DNA of 64,000 nucleotides from UTCFX2 sp963788305 (GTDB taxonomy: Bacteria > Chloroflexota > Anaerolineae > Anaerolineales > UBA4823), in contig CAWBGK010000014.1 of assembly GCA_963788305.1 (NCBI GenBank), forward strand, positions 1 to 64,000, read 5' to 3'. Below are positions 19,668 to 28,830 of this stretch, piece after piece (the first letter of the stretch is position 1; the number at the start of each line of letters is the position of its first letter). The notes below the pieces were generated by a model. It saw nothing but the letters and a program-made list of their open reading frames with translations, did not search any database and had not been told where the DNA came from. The translations under genes and the position numbers were made by a program.

Positions 19668-20392
19668 TCCCCGTTTATTCCGAATAGATTCGCCTGGTAT
19701 CCCGGCTCTTCGTGGAGGGAAATCAGGTCGCTGTCCTCTTTCGACCAGGCGGTCAGCTCGGGTTCGAGCGCAAGCGCCTCTTTCAGCTCAGCTATTGCCT
19801 GCTCTTTTTGGCCTTGGAGCGCATGCTGGCAGGCCCGGTTGTAGATCACCGTCCCTTTCCATTTTCGATCATCAGGGGCCAGGGCAATCATCCCGGCGCT
19901 GATCGATCCCTGGAGCTCGCTTGATAAGCCCGGTTTGCCGAGATCGTTGAACACAATCCCCACGTGAATCAGCGCATGTTCGGCGAAGTTGAACACCAAT
20001 CCCTGCCAGAGCGGACGATTGGATGGGAGCAGGTCGGTCCGCAGCAAATCTTCTTCGCTCAATTCGTCCAGCAGATCCCGGATCGATTGGCGGGCGTCTT
20101 CGCTTAGCTCGAGCGATTGCTCCCAGGTCAGCGATCGGCAGGCCAGGAACTCCTGGTCGTTGATTTCGAGATAATTCTCGTAATCGATGAAAGCCTCGCC
20201 GCGCCGGGCTCTTTGGATATTTTCCAGCTGGCGCATGCACCAGCCGGCGGAGTGGCAGAGGTTATCCTTCGCGGCCCAGGCGTTCAGCTCGCCGACCGCC
20301 TGGCGCTCGCCTTCGCCCAGCAGGTCCCCAAACTCAACTTCGGCCGCTTGCATCAAATCAAGCAGGCGTAGGATTTGTTCTTTCTTTGACAT
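19664..20392 (-). CDS. DinB/ClbS-like protein with C-terminal TPR
   Basis: Intact, 242 aa. Residues 1-165 look like the DinB/ClbS (DfsB) four-helix fold: MSKKEQILRLLDLMQAAEVE, the histidine-containing DNLCHSAGWC and NFAEHALIHVGIV, which could be metal ligands. Residues ~185-225 (YNRACQHALQGQKEQAIAEL) form one or two TPR-like helices, an arrangement of a small-molecule-modifying or thiol-transferase-like fold with a protein-binding tail. Function unknown. Confidence 0.7.
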   Translation of the reverse strand: MSKKEQILRLLDLMQAAEVEFGDLLGEGERQAVGELNAWAAKDNLCHSAGWCMRQLENIQRARRGEAFIDYENYLEINDQEFLACRSLTWEQSLELSEDARQSIRDLLDELSEEDLLRTDLLPSNRPLWQGLVFNFAEHALIHVGIVFNDLGKPGLSSELQGSISAGMIALAPDDRKWKGTVIYNRACQHALQGQKEQAIAELKEALALEPELTAWSKEDSDLISLHEEPGYQANLFGINGD

Positions 20393-20568
20393 CGGGCTCT
20401 CCAGTCTTATCTTCGGATGATCGGCAGGTAGGTTTGATTATATTTCAACGTGAGGAAACCGAAGGGCTGATTTTTTACCGGGAAGGCTGAACTCAGTCTG
20501 GCTGATAACGGCTTCAAAGGTACGATCACCAACCGAAAATGTGACAGATGCGAATCCCCTTCTCGCAG

Positions 20569-20596
20569 TTGATTTATTTAAATAAGTTGGTATGAT
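20569..20596 (+). promoter_or_regulatory. probable promoter of the 65-aa gene
   Basis: -35 TTGATT at 20569-20574 and -10 TATGAT at 20591-20596 with a 16-base spacer, ~80 bases before the ATG at 20677. Confidence 0.45.
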
Positions 20597-20676
20597 GTTA
20601 ATGGAGAAAGATGCTGTCTCACCGCCGCGATGCTTCCTGTGCTTTGTCCGATGGATTTCGGTGGAAGGGAAGAAAA

Positions 20677-20874
20677 ATGGCGACGCTGATGCTCACTGTC
20701 CAGGAACGTTTGACATTGCTCGATCTGATCGAATGTGCGGTTTCGGATCTCCGTACGGAGATCGTTCGCACTGGCTCCCACGACTTGAAGGACCAGTTGA
20801 AAGAAAAAAAGCAGCTCTTAATCGAGCTGCAGGGAAAGCTGAAAACGCTCGAGCCGACCGCTCTGAAGTGCTGA
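20677..20874 (+). CDS. small conserved-looking helical protein, 65 aa
   Basis: The ATG at 20677 follows GAAGGGA. Sequence MATLMLTVQERLTLLDLIEC continues through a charged helix (HDLKDQLKEKKQLLIELQGK) and is predicted largely alpha-helical. Small proteins with an opening of this kind (TVQE or TAQE, then a Leu-rich helix) are familiar as uncharacterised proteins, but I cannot name a family. It stands alone between a DinB-like and a PhzF gene. Confidence 0.55.
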   Translation: MATLMLTVQERLTLLDLIECAVSDLRTEIVRTGSHDLKDQLKEKKQLLIELQGKLKTLEPTALKC

Positions 20875-20947
20875 GACGATCATCCGTCCAGCGGGCTGGG
20901 CTCAAGTTCCTGGAATTAAATTCGGGCGAAGTTTCTCCAAACGCAGC

Positions 20948-21736
20948 TTAGAGCTCGATCGTCCCGTGCATGTACAGCACAGCTCGACCGCCGATCTTCA
21001 CGCGCTCGCCGACCAGCTCGCAGGCCAGCTCGCCGCCGCGGGCGGAGATCTGGCGGGATTCCAGCCGGTTCTTTCCCAGCCGATTTGCCCAGTAGGGGAT
21101 CAGCGTGCAGTGCGATGAGCCGGTCACCGGGTCTTCTGGGACGCCGACTCGCGGCGCGAAGAAGCGCGAGACGAAATCGGAACCCTCTCCGGGCGCGGTC
21201 GCGATCACACCCAGGGCGTCCAGCTGCGCCAGGCGCTCAAAATTGGGCTGCAGCGCGGCCACCTCGGCTTCCGACTCAAACACAGCCAGCACGTCGCGCG
21301 CCCGGCTGACCTCGACCGGCGCGGCGCCCAATCCCTCAAGCAGCGCTGCGGGGGCTTCATAAGGAAGCGGAGGCCGGCTCGGGAAATCCATCACCAGCAG
21401 GTCATGCTCATACGAGACGGTCAGCGGGCCGCTCAGCGTGTCGAAATGCACCGCTGGGGCATTGAAGCCCAGGCATTCCTTCAGCACGAATGCGGTCGCC
21501 AGCGTGGCGTGCCCGCACAGGTCGACCTCTGCGCCGGGGGTGAACCAGCGCAGGTGGAAGCGCTCGGGTTCGCCTGCCAGCGGGACGAAGAAGGCGGTCT
21601 CGGCGTGGCGGTTTTCGGCCGCGATCTTCTGCATCGTCTCGGCCGGCAGCCAACTCTCAAGCGGGCAAACCCCCGCCGGGTTGCCGGCGAAAAGGCGGGA
21701 TGTGAATGCGTCGACATGGTAGTAGGGGATTTTCAT
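20948..21736 (-). CDS. PhzF-family isomerase/epimerase
   Basis: Intact, 262 aa. Two-lobed diaminopimelate-epimerase-like fold of the PhzF family: AFTSRLFAGNPAGVCPLE at the N-terminus, ENRHAETAFF with the conserved catalytic Glu, DLCGHATLATAFVL and, in the second lobe, PVTGSSHCTLIPYWANRLGK. Length is at the lower end of the family. There are no phenazine genes nearby, so it is probably a stand-alone isomerase with an unknown small-molecule substrate. Confidence 0.85.
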   Translation of the reverse strand: MKIPYYHVDAFTSRLFAGNPAGVCPLESWLPAETMQKIAAENRHAETAFFVPLAGEPERFHLRWFTPGAEVDLCGHATLATAFVLKECLGFNAPAVHFDTLSGPLTVSYEHDLLVMDFPSRPPLPYEAPAALLEGLGAAPVEVSRARDVLAVFESEAEVAALQPNFERLAQLDALGVIATAPGEGSDFVSRFFAPRVGVPEDPVTGSSHCTLIPYWANRLGKNRLESRQISARGGELACELVGERVKIGGRAVLYMHGTIEL

Positions 21737-21992
21737 AGATGGACCTCTGGATGGGTTTTGAAAGAATTATACCAACGAGAATTTATAAATCGACTGCCGG
21801 GTTATGGGATACATGAGGAAATTGTAAGCCGGATTTGCTACCCTGCTTTAAGCCATCTATCCTTCGCCATCTTCGCCTCATTTGCGTTTAGCACTTTAGA
21901 TTAAAACATTCGAGAAATCATGATTTTTCAATAAAAGCAAAGTTATAATCAATCGGCCTCATCAAAAAAATGAATTGAACCAGGAGAATTCT

Positions 21993-23380
21993 ATGATCTA
22001 CGAGAACTGCACAATCATCACGATGGATGCTCACAGGCGGATCATCACGGACGGCGCCCTGGCGGTTCGGGATGGCCGCATCGCCGCGGTCGGAAAGCGC
22101 GGAGCGGTCCACCGCCAATTCCCGGATGATCCCGGGCAGGTGGACCTGCACGGGATGTTGGTGATGCCCGGCCTGGTCAACACCCACGTCCACCTGTCGC
22201 AGGCTTTGCTGCGGGGCAGCGCCGACGACCTTTCCCTGGTGGATTTCCTGACTAAACGGGTCTGGCCGCTGCAGGGCAATTACGACCACGAGGACGCACG
22301 CCTGAGCGCCGAGCTGTGCCTGTTGGAAATGCTGAAATCGGGGACGACGGCTTTTGTGGAGGCGATGACCGCCCACAATTATGGGTTTGACGGCATCGCC
22401 CGGGTCGTCGAGCAGTCTGGGCTGCGCGCTGCGCTGTCGAAGATTGTCATGGACATCCCATCCTATGCGATGTCCGAGAACAGCATGCACCCGGGGCTGG
22501 TCGAAGACCCTGAAGAATCGTTTGCGGAGGCGCTGGAAATGCACCGCCGCTGGGATGGGGCTGCCGACGGCCGCATCCAGGTCTGGTTCGGGCCGCGCCC
22601 GCCCGGCGGGTGTTCCTCAGCGCTGTACCGCCGCATGACCGAGCTAGTCCGTGAAAAGGGCATGCGCCTGACCGTCCACCTGGCCGAGGTGCGCGGCGGA
22701 CATCGATTACATCCGCCGCGAGTACAATCTCTCTGCGATCGAATACGCTCGCAGCGTCGGCATGCTCGGACCCAAGATCCTGCTGATCCATGTCGTCTGG
22801 GTTGGAGCTGAAGAGATCGCCATCCTGGCAGAAACGGGCACCCACGTCACCCACAACCCGCTCTCGAATTCCAAGCTGGCTTCCGGGATCTCCCCGATCC
22901 CGGAGATGCTGAAGGCCGGGGTGAACGTCGGCCTGGGTACGGACGCGGCGACCTGCAGCAACGACTACGATATGATCCGCGCCATGCGCTGGGCGTCGTT
23001 CCTCCACAAAGCTCGCCTGCTGGACCCCGAGATCATGCCCTGTGAGACGGTGCTGGAGATGGCCACGCTCAACGGCGCGAAAGCGATGGGATTGGAGGAC
23101 GAGATCGGCTCGTTGGAATCCGGCAAACGGGCTGATTTCATCGTGCTCGACCTGAACAAACCTCACCTCACGCCGGCGCCCAACCCGGTTTCTACCGTCG
23201 TTTCTGCCGCCACCGGAAAAGATGTGGAGATGGTGTTCATCGACGGGAAAATGGTGGTGCAGGGCGGCAAAGCGCTTTTCATGGACGAAGACCGAAATCC
23301 TGGCCGAAGCCCGCGAGCGCGCAGAGCGCCTTTACCGCAAGGCAGGAATTGATCTGAAACCACGCTGGCCGGTCGAGTGA
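21993..23380 (+). CDS. amidohydrolase, TRZ/ATZ-type deaminase/hydrolase
   Basis: Metal-dependent hydrolase of the AtzA/TrzN/SAH-deaminase group. The ATG at 21993 follows AGGAGA. Metal ligands: NTHVHLSQALLRG, TVHLAEV, LLIHVVWVGAEEI and LGTDAATC. The C-terminal beta-sandwich contains GSLESGKRADFIVLDL. Frameshifts near 22690 and 23288; the corrected end is RLYRKAGIDLKPRWPVE. ~462 codons, normal. A bidirectional terminator follows. Probable substrate: an aminated purine, pyrimidine or related ring; not resolvable from sequence. Confidence 0.85.
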
Positions 23381-23411
23381 GTGCAGAAGCTGGATAATTT
23401 AATATATAAGC

Positions 23412-23442
23412 AAAAAAAGCCCGGTGAAGACCGGGTTTTTTC
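23412..23442. terminator. bidirectional Rho-independent terminator
   Basis: Stem CCCGGT/ACCGGG with a GAAG loop (23420-23435), seven A before and a run of T after. It serves the amidohydrolase and the convergent 23479-23916 gene. Confidence 0.85.
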
Positions 23443-23478
23443 ATAACTCTAAAAACGGATCGCCGCTGAGCAGGTTAC

Positions 23479-23916
23479 TTAGTAATTGACCGAGACATCC
23501 CAGCTTTCGAGCCGGCCCGTGAACTGGAAGCGCTTCCCGGTCCGCTCGCGGTATTCGAGGATCGTTTCGTTGATGTGTTCCGGGAAAGTCTCCAGGTATT
23601 TCTCCAGCATCCTTCTGATCACTTTTGGATCGCCGGAAGAAAATTGAAAGGTCGCCGAGACCTGATAACCGCCTGTTTTGGTCATGACGCCGTTCCAGCT
23701 CTCCAGGACGATCGAGCCAAAAGACGAGGCGTGCTGGTCGCCGTCGAGGTTCCAGGCTTGCTGGTCCAGATCATGAACCATCCGCTCATTCACATACATC
23801 GAGACGATCTCACGGGCATTCCGGCTGACATCTGAGAAAAGCAGGTCAATTCTTGCCGATTGCCCTGCGCCCTGGTTGACCGTTTGCGGTCTATCTCTGT
23901 AATACTCGCCTGTCAT
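23479..23916 (-). CDS. hypothetical soluble protein, 145 aa
   Basis: Intact, beginning MTGEYYRDRPQTVNQGAGQS and ending RLESWDVSVNY. No signal peptide or membrane helix. Contains a middle region rich in beta-forming residues (GGYQVSATFQFSSGDPKVI) and an acidic helix (ETFPEHINETILEYRERTG). I do not recognise a family. It ends at the bidirectional terminator and is divergent from the kdp operon. Confidence 0.55.
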   Translation of the reverse strand: MTGEYYRDRPQTVNQGAGQSARIDLLFSDVSRNAREIVSMYVNERMVHDLDQQAWNLDGDQHASSFGSIVLESWNGVMTKTGGYQVSATFQFSSGDPKVIRRMLEKYLETFPEHINETILEYRERTGKRFQFTGRLESWDVSVNY

Positions 23917-24302
23917 GGTCTGGACTCTCCCAAGTCTGAGTATATTATATCCGTTTATTATGAATGCCCCGAGCCGGTGTTTCCCGCGAGGTAATGATGA
24001 GCCTGGAGAATCGGTTTATCCAAGCGGGGTTGGCGGTAGCGCTGCCGGGCATTGGAATGGAGGCAGCACCCTGTCCACGCCTTCCCAAGGCAAGCTTTGG
24101 GACAATACCTTCCAACCTGATTTTCAGAGTGTCGGTCAGACAATAACGATCACCTGCCCGCATCGAAAGTTCGATATTTTCCTGCTGCTTGTAAGAAGGT
24201 AGGAGCATTTTTCCTATTGACCCTTTCTTGACCTCCTACTGAGTTTCTTGTCCCAAAATTGATCTCTAAAGGAATATCATCATCTCAAATGGAGAGTTTG
24301 AG
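23917..24302. other. non-coding region between hypothetical gene and kdp operon
   Basis: 386 bases without a credible gene on either strand. Its GC-rich middle (about 23960-24110) contains several short self-complementary stretches and could be a structured leader of either flanking gene, but no known riboswitch consensus was found. Confidence 0.4.
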
Positions 24303-24395
24303 ATGATGGACCTGCTCATGCTGCTGGTCCTCGGGTGCTTCTGCCTGGGGACTTTTGGTTTGCTTAAAGTCTGTGATCTGTTGATGAGGTCTTGA
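24303..24395 (+). CDS. 30-aa membrane peptide heading the kdp operon
   Basis: ATG at 24303 (MMDLLMLLVLGCFCLGTFGL then LKVCDLLMRS). One hydrophobic helix with a short positive C-terminal tail. A single base separates its TGA from the kdpF ATG, so the two are translationally coupled. Small membrane peptides ending in a KxCD-like tail are often seen ahead of kdpF; a role in Kdp assembly or regulation is possible but unproven. Confidence 0.6.
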   Translation: MMDLLMLLVLGCFCLGTFGLLKVCDLLMRS

Positions 24396-24396
24396 A

Positions 24397-24477
24397 ATGC
24401 TTGCATTTGCTGGGATATTGACCCTGGCTCTGCTGGGTTTGCTGTTTGTAGAGCTGCTTTTTGCGGACCGGTTTTAG
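24397..24477 (+). CDS. kdpF: KdpF, small stabilising subunit of the Kdp K+ pump
   Basis: 26 aa, MLAFAGILTLALLGLLFVEL then LFADRF: one transmembrane helix ending in the (A/P)(D/E)RF motif of KdpF. It binds between KdpA and KdpB helices and stabilises the complex in known systems. Located directly before kdpA as usual. Confidence 0.85.
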   Translation: MLAFAGILTLALLGLLFVELLFADRF

Positions 24478-24493
24478 GGATCGATGCGCGGCG

Positions 24494-26236
24494 ATGACGA
24501 TGAACGGGTTCCTGCAAATTTCTGCCGTCCTGCTGGTCCTGCTGCTGCTGGTCAGGCCGCTGGGGAGATATATGAGCCGCGTCTACCAGGGCGAGCCGGT
24601 CTTTCTCTCGCGCATCCTCGGTCCGATCGAGCGCCTGGTCTACCGGCTGGTGGGTGTCAAACCAACCGAGGAGATGGGCTGGAAGACCTACGCTGGGGCG
24701 ATGCTGCTGTTTAACCTGCTCGGCATGCTGGTCATGTACCTTCTGCTGCGGCTCCAGGCGCTGCTGCCGCTCAATCCTCAAGGGATCGCAGCCTTTCGTC
24801 CGGATCTGGCGTTCAACACAGCGGTCAGCTTCACGACAAATACCAACTGGCAGAACTACGGCGGCGAGACCGGGATGAGCTATTTGATCCAGATGCTCGG
24901 CCCAACGGCTCAGAATTTTATTTCTGCAGGGACCGGGATGGCAGTCCTGGCGGCGTTCATCCGCGGCTTTTCGCGCCAGTCATCCAAAACCCTGGGCAGC
25001 TTCTGGGTCGACTTCACCCGCACGAACCTGTACATCCTGCTGCCTCTGGCAGTGCTGTTTTCGCTGGCCCTGGTCTCCCAGGGTGTGGTCCAGACCTTCA
25101 GCCCTTCCCGTTCAGTCCCGCTGCTTCAACCAACTGTCGATGTTGACGGGAACGCGGTTGAGGCGCAGGTCATCGCCCTCGGTCCGGCGGCCTCGCAAAT
25201 CGCGATCAAGCAGCTCGGCAGCAACGGCGGCGGTTATTTCTCGGTAAACTCCGCCCACCCGTTTGAGAATCCGACCCCGCTTTCGAATTTCCTCGAGATG
25301 ATCGCGATCGTCCTGATCCCGGCCGCGCTCTGCATCACGTTTGGGGAGATGGTAGGCGATGCCCGCCAGGGTTGGGCGCTCCTGTCGGTGATGCTGGTCC
25401 TGCTTTGCGCCTCTTTGCTGGGCGCGTACGCAGCCGAATCGGCCGGGAATCCGCAGCTGGACCTGCTGGGCGTCGATCAAAAAGCGAGCGAGCTCAACCC
25501 TGGCGGAAATATGGAGGGCAAGGAGGTCCGCTTCGGTGTGCCAAACTCGGCTGCCTGGGCGGTAATCACAACCGCCTCATCGAACGGCTCGGTCAATTCG
25601 ATGCTCAACTCTTTTACCCCGCTGGGCGGGCTGGTTCTGCTTTTGCTGATGCAGACGGGCGAAGTGGTGTTTGGCGGGGTGGGCTCGGGCTTGTACGGCA
25701 TGCTGGCGTTTGTGATCCTGGCGGTCTTCGTGGCGGGGTTGATGGTCGGCCGCACGCCTGAATACCTTGGCAAGAAAATCGAGATATTCGAAATGAAGAT
25801 GGCCTCACTTCTCATTTTGATCATGCCGATCATCGTTCTGGGATTTACAGCCCTGGCGGTGTCTTCCCAGGCGGGCAAGTCGGCAGCATTGAACCCCGGT
25901 CCGCATGGTTTCAGCGAGATCCTGTATGCTTTCACGTCTCAGGGGAACAACAATGGCAGCGCCTTCGCCGGCTTGAGCGGGGACAGCCTTTTCTACAACC
26001 TTACGGGCGGCCTGGCGATGCTGCTTTCGCGCTACTGGTTGGCGATCCCAACCCTGGCATTGGCTGGTGCGTTGGCGAGAAAGAAGAAAGTGCCGGCAAG
26101 CGCCGGCACGCTGCCCACCCACACCCCACTGTTCGCCGCCTGGTTGATCGGGATCGTGCTCCTGGTTGCGGCGTTGAATTTCATACCGGCGTTGGCGCTT
26201 GGACCTGTGATCGAGCACCTGCTGCTGAGCTTTTAG
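24494..26236 (+). CDS. kdpA: potassium-transporting ATPase subunit KdpA
   Basis: Intact, 580 aa. K+ channel-like subunit with ten or more helices and four selectivity-filter repeats: FTTNTNWQNYGGETGMSY, GSNGGGYFSVNSAHPFEN, TTASSNGSVNSM and TSQGNNNGSAFAGL. Start at 24494 (MTMNGFLQI); an ATG at 24500 is equally possible. An upstream TTG at 24461 would overlap kdpF and is less likely. Forms KdpFABC with the following genes for high-affinity K+ uptake. Confidence 0.95.
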   Translation: MTMNGFLQISAVLLVLLLLVRPLGRYMSRVYQGEPVFLSRILGPIERLVYRLVGVKPTEEMGWKTYAGAMLLFNLLGMLVMYLLLRLQALLPLNPQGIAAFRPDLAFNTAVSFTTNTNWQNYGGETGMSYLIQMLGPTAQNFISAGTGMAVLAAFIRGFSRQSSKTLGSFWVDFTRTNLYILLPLAVLFSLALVSQGVVQTFSPSRSVPLLQPTVDVDGNAVEAQVIALGPAASQIAIKQLGSNGGGYFSVNSAHPFENPTPLSNFLEMIAIVLIPAALCITFGEMVGDARQGWALLSVMLVLLCASLLGAYAAESAGNPQLDLLGVDQKASELNPGGNMEGKEVRFGVPNSAAWAVITTASSNGSVNSMLNSFTPLGGLVLLLLMQTGEVVFGGVGSGLYGMLAFVILAVFVAGLMVGRTPEYLGKKIEIFEMKMASLLILIMPIIVLGFTALAVSSQAGKSAALNPGPHGFSEILYAFTSQGNNNGSAFAGLSGDSLFYNLTGGLAMLLSRYWLAIPTLALAGALARKKKVPASAGTLPTHTPLFAAWLIGIVLLVAALNFIPALALGPVIEHLLLSF

Positions 26237-26248
26237 GCAAGAAATCTC

Positions 26249-28399
26249 ATGAAGATGAAATGGGCGTTCTCTCGAGGGAATAATATACCGGTGTCAGCCC
26301 GGCGCAAGTTGTACCTGGGCGCAGGCGTGGATGCCTTCAAAAAGCTGGACCCGCGCCAGATGATGCGCAGCCCGGTGATGTTTGTTGTAGAAATCGGCTC
26401 CATGATGTCCACGCTGCTCTGGGTGAGGGCGCTATCTGGTGCAGATCATTCGGAGCAGGGTTTCATTGGCGCGATCACCATCTGGCTGTGGATCACCGTG
26501 CTTTTCGCGAACTTTTCCGAGGCGCTGGCCGAAGGGCGCGGCAAGGCCCAGGCCGAAGCGCTGCGCCTCACCCGCCAGAACACCCCGGCCTGCCGGTTGA
26601 AGGGCCCCGACAGGACCTCGCCGTTCGAATGGGTATCTTCCCCTGACCTGCGCCTGGACGATCTCGTCCTGGTAAAGACCGGGGACCTGGTCCCTGCGGA
26701 TGGCGAGGTCGTCGAAGGCATCGCTTCGGTGGATGAGAGCGCCGTTACCGGTGAGAGCGCGCCGGTCATCCGGGAAGCCGGCGGAGATCGCAGTGCAGTG
26801 ACCGGGGGGACGCGCGTCCTGTCGGACTGGCTGGTCGTCCGCGTCACGGCAAATCCAGGCGAGGGATTTCTGGACCGGATCATCGGTTTGATCGAGGGCG
26901 CGAAGCGCCAGAAAACGCCGAATGAAATCGCCCTGAACATCCTCCTGTCTGCTTTCACGATTATTTTCCTGGTGGTGTGCGCGACGACGCTGATATTTTC
27001 GGAATATAGCGCAGAGACCGCCGGGCAGGGCGCGGCGATCCCGCTGAGCGTGATCATCGCCCTGCTGGTCTGCCTGATTCCGACCACTATCGGCGGCCTG
27101 GTCTCTGCGATCGGGATTGCCGGGATGGACCGCATGGTCCAGCGAAATGTGATTGCGATGTCGGGTCGGGCGGTGGAGGCTGCCGGTGACGTAGATGTGC
27201 TGCTACTGGATAAGACCGGAACGATTACGCTGGGCAACCGTCAGGCGGTGGAAATTACCCCCATATCGGGCGTGGCGCCGGGAGACCTGGCTGAAGCCGC
27301 CCAGCTGGCCTCCCTCGCAGACGAGACCCCTGAAGGACGCAGCATCGTGGTCCTCACCAAAGATAAATATGGCCTGCGCGGGCAGCACGTTGGCGGCAAC
27401 GGCAGGACCGGGGCCTCGGCCGGGATGCGCTTCATCCCATTCAGCGCCCAGACCCGGATGAGCGGTGTGGATATCCCTGAGGCTGCAGGGCTCGATGGCG
27501 GTGCAAAAAACGGGCGAGTGACGAAAATCCGCAAAGGCGCGCCGGATACCATGATGACTCTGATCGAAAGCGCCGGGCGCCAGGTTCAGCCTGAGCTGCG
27601 CCTGATCGTCGATCGGATTGCTCAGACCGGCGGCACGCCGCTGGTGGTCACCCGAGACGAGCAGGCTCTGGGAGTCATCCATTTGAAAGATGTCGTCAAG
27701 GGCGGGATCAAAGAGCGGTTCGCCCGGCTGCGAAGCATGGGCATTAAGACGGTAATGATCACCGGAGACAACGCCTTGACTGCCGCCGCGATCGCTGCGG
27801 AGGCCGGAGTGGATGACTTCTTGGCCCAGGCGACCCCGGAGGCCAAGCTCAAGCTGATCCGGGAGTACCAGGCCGGCGGTCGCCTGGTGGCGATGACCGG
27901 AGACGGAACAAACGACGCCCCGGCCCTGGCGCAGGCGGATGTTGCCGTAGCGATGAACACCGGCACGCAGCCTGCCCGCGAGGCAGCCAATATGGTGGAC
28001 CTGGACAGCAACCCCACCAAGCTGATTGAAATTGTGGAGATCGGGAAACAGCTCCTGATGACCCGCGGCGCATTGTTCACCTTCAGCATTTCTAATGACC
28101 TGGCCAAGTATTTTGCGATCATCCCGGCTGCGTTCGTGGGCGTCTACCCGCAGTTGGGGATGCTGAACTTCATGCGCCTGTCGACGCCGCAGAGCGCGAT
28201 CCTTTCTGCAGTGATTTTCAACGCCCTCATCATCGTTGCGCTGATCCCGCTGGCGCTCCACGGTGTGCCTTACCGCCCCAAGCCGGCAGAAGCACTCCTG
28301 CGCGAAAACTTGTTGATTTACGGTCTGGGTGGGCTGGTCGCGCCTTTTATTGGCATCAAGCTGATCGATATGCTCTTGAATGTATTAAGTCTTGTGTGA
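26249..28399 (+). CDS. kdpB: potassium-transporting ATPase subunit KdpB (P-type ATPase)
   Basis: Intact, 716 aa. P-type ATPase subunit: actuator loop TGESAPV, phosphorylation site DKTGTITLG, hinge MTGDGTNDAPAL, and membrane segments including VIIALLVCLIPTTIGGLVSA. The Asp of DKTGT is phosphorylated by ATP. It follows kdpA by 12 bases. The length is slightly above the family average. Nothing unusual except the extra gene behind it. Confidence 0.95.
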   Translation: MKMKWAFSRGNNIPVSARRKLYLGAGVDAFKKLDPRQMMRSPVMFVVEIGSMMSTLLWVRALSGADHSEQGFIGAITIWLWITVLFANFSEALAEGRGKAQAEALRLTRQNTPACRLKGPDRTSPFEWVSSPDLRLDDLVLVKTGDLVPADGEVVEGIASVDESAVTGESAPVIREAGGDRSAVTGGTRVLSDWLVVRVTANPGEGFLDRIIGLIEGAKRQKTPNEIALNILLSAFTIIFLVVCATTLIFSEYSAETAGQGAAIPLSVIIALLVCLIPTTIGGLVSAIGIAGMDRMVQRNVIAMSGRAVEAAGDVDVLLLDKTGTITLGNRQAVEITPISGVAPGDLAEAAQLASLADETPEGRSIVVLTKDKYGLRGQHVGGNGRTGASAGMRFIPFSAQTRMSGVDIPEAAGLDGGAKNGRVTKIRKGAPDTMMTLIESAGRQVQPELRLIVDRIAQTGGTPLVVTRDEQALGVIHLKDVVKGGIKERFARLRSMGIKTVMITGDNALTAAAIAAEAGVDDFLAQATPEAKLKLIREYQAGGRLVAMTGDGTNDAPALAQADVAVAMNTGTQPAREAANMVDLDSNPTKLIEIVEIGKQLLMTRGALFTFSISNDLAKYFAIIPAAFVGVYPQLGMLNFMRLSTPQSAILSAVIFNALIIVALIPLALHGVPYRPKPAEALLRENLLIYGLGGLVAPFIGIKLIDMLLNVLSLV

Positions 28400-28408
28400 G
28401 GTCAAATT

Positions 28409-28750
28409 ATGCATAACAAATTTTCACTCTCGGGCTGGTTCGTCTTATTGATCATCATCGCCGGATTTCTATACTTGTTTTGGTGGGTGTTGAGCACCGT
28501 GCCGAGCTCAAGCAATCAGACCTTTGAATGCGTTGGCTTGCTGCTGGTTTTCTATGGCCTCCTGACTCTGTGGCTGAAAGCAAATGAGACAGTCATAATA
28601 AAGGAAGACCTGGAATACATGCGGACCATGCGAGCTGCCGCCAGACGAAATCCTGGCGAAAATTTGCCTCCGCATGATGCGCCCCCGGCAAGCAGGAGTT
28701 TTTTGCAGGAACCCGTCTTCCTTCCTTGGTCATCTGAGGAAGGTGAATAA
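28409..28750 (+). CDS. uncharacterised membrane protein between kdpB and kdpC, 113 aa
   Basis: Starts at ATG 28409, 9 bases behind kdpB. Two helices: FSLSGWFVLLIIIAGFLYLF and CVGLLLVFYGLLTLW, then a ~50-residue cytoplasmic-looking tail with charged and proline-rich sequence (ENLPPHDAPPASRSF) and an acidic end SSEEGE. No family recognised. Most kdp operons have kdpB followed directly by kdpC, so this is an insertion. It may be an accessory subunit or an unrelated passenger. Confidence 0.6.
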   Translation: MHNKFSLSGWFVLLIIIAGFLYLFWWVLSTVPSSSNQTFECVGLLLVFYGLLTLWLKANETVIIKEDLEYMRTMRAAARRNPGENLPPHDAPPASRSFLQEPVFLPWSSEEGE

Positions 28751-28830
28751 CCTGAAATGGGATTTCCTGAGGATGTGGTCCAGGTTCCTTGTTGGCTGCG
28801 AAACAATTCATGATGAGGATATGAATAGAT

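Noticed and set aside
23945..24208. An 87-codon minus-strand frame in the kdp upstream region.
   Set aside because: No family resemblance, no ribosome binding site and composition typical of non-coding sequence.
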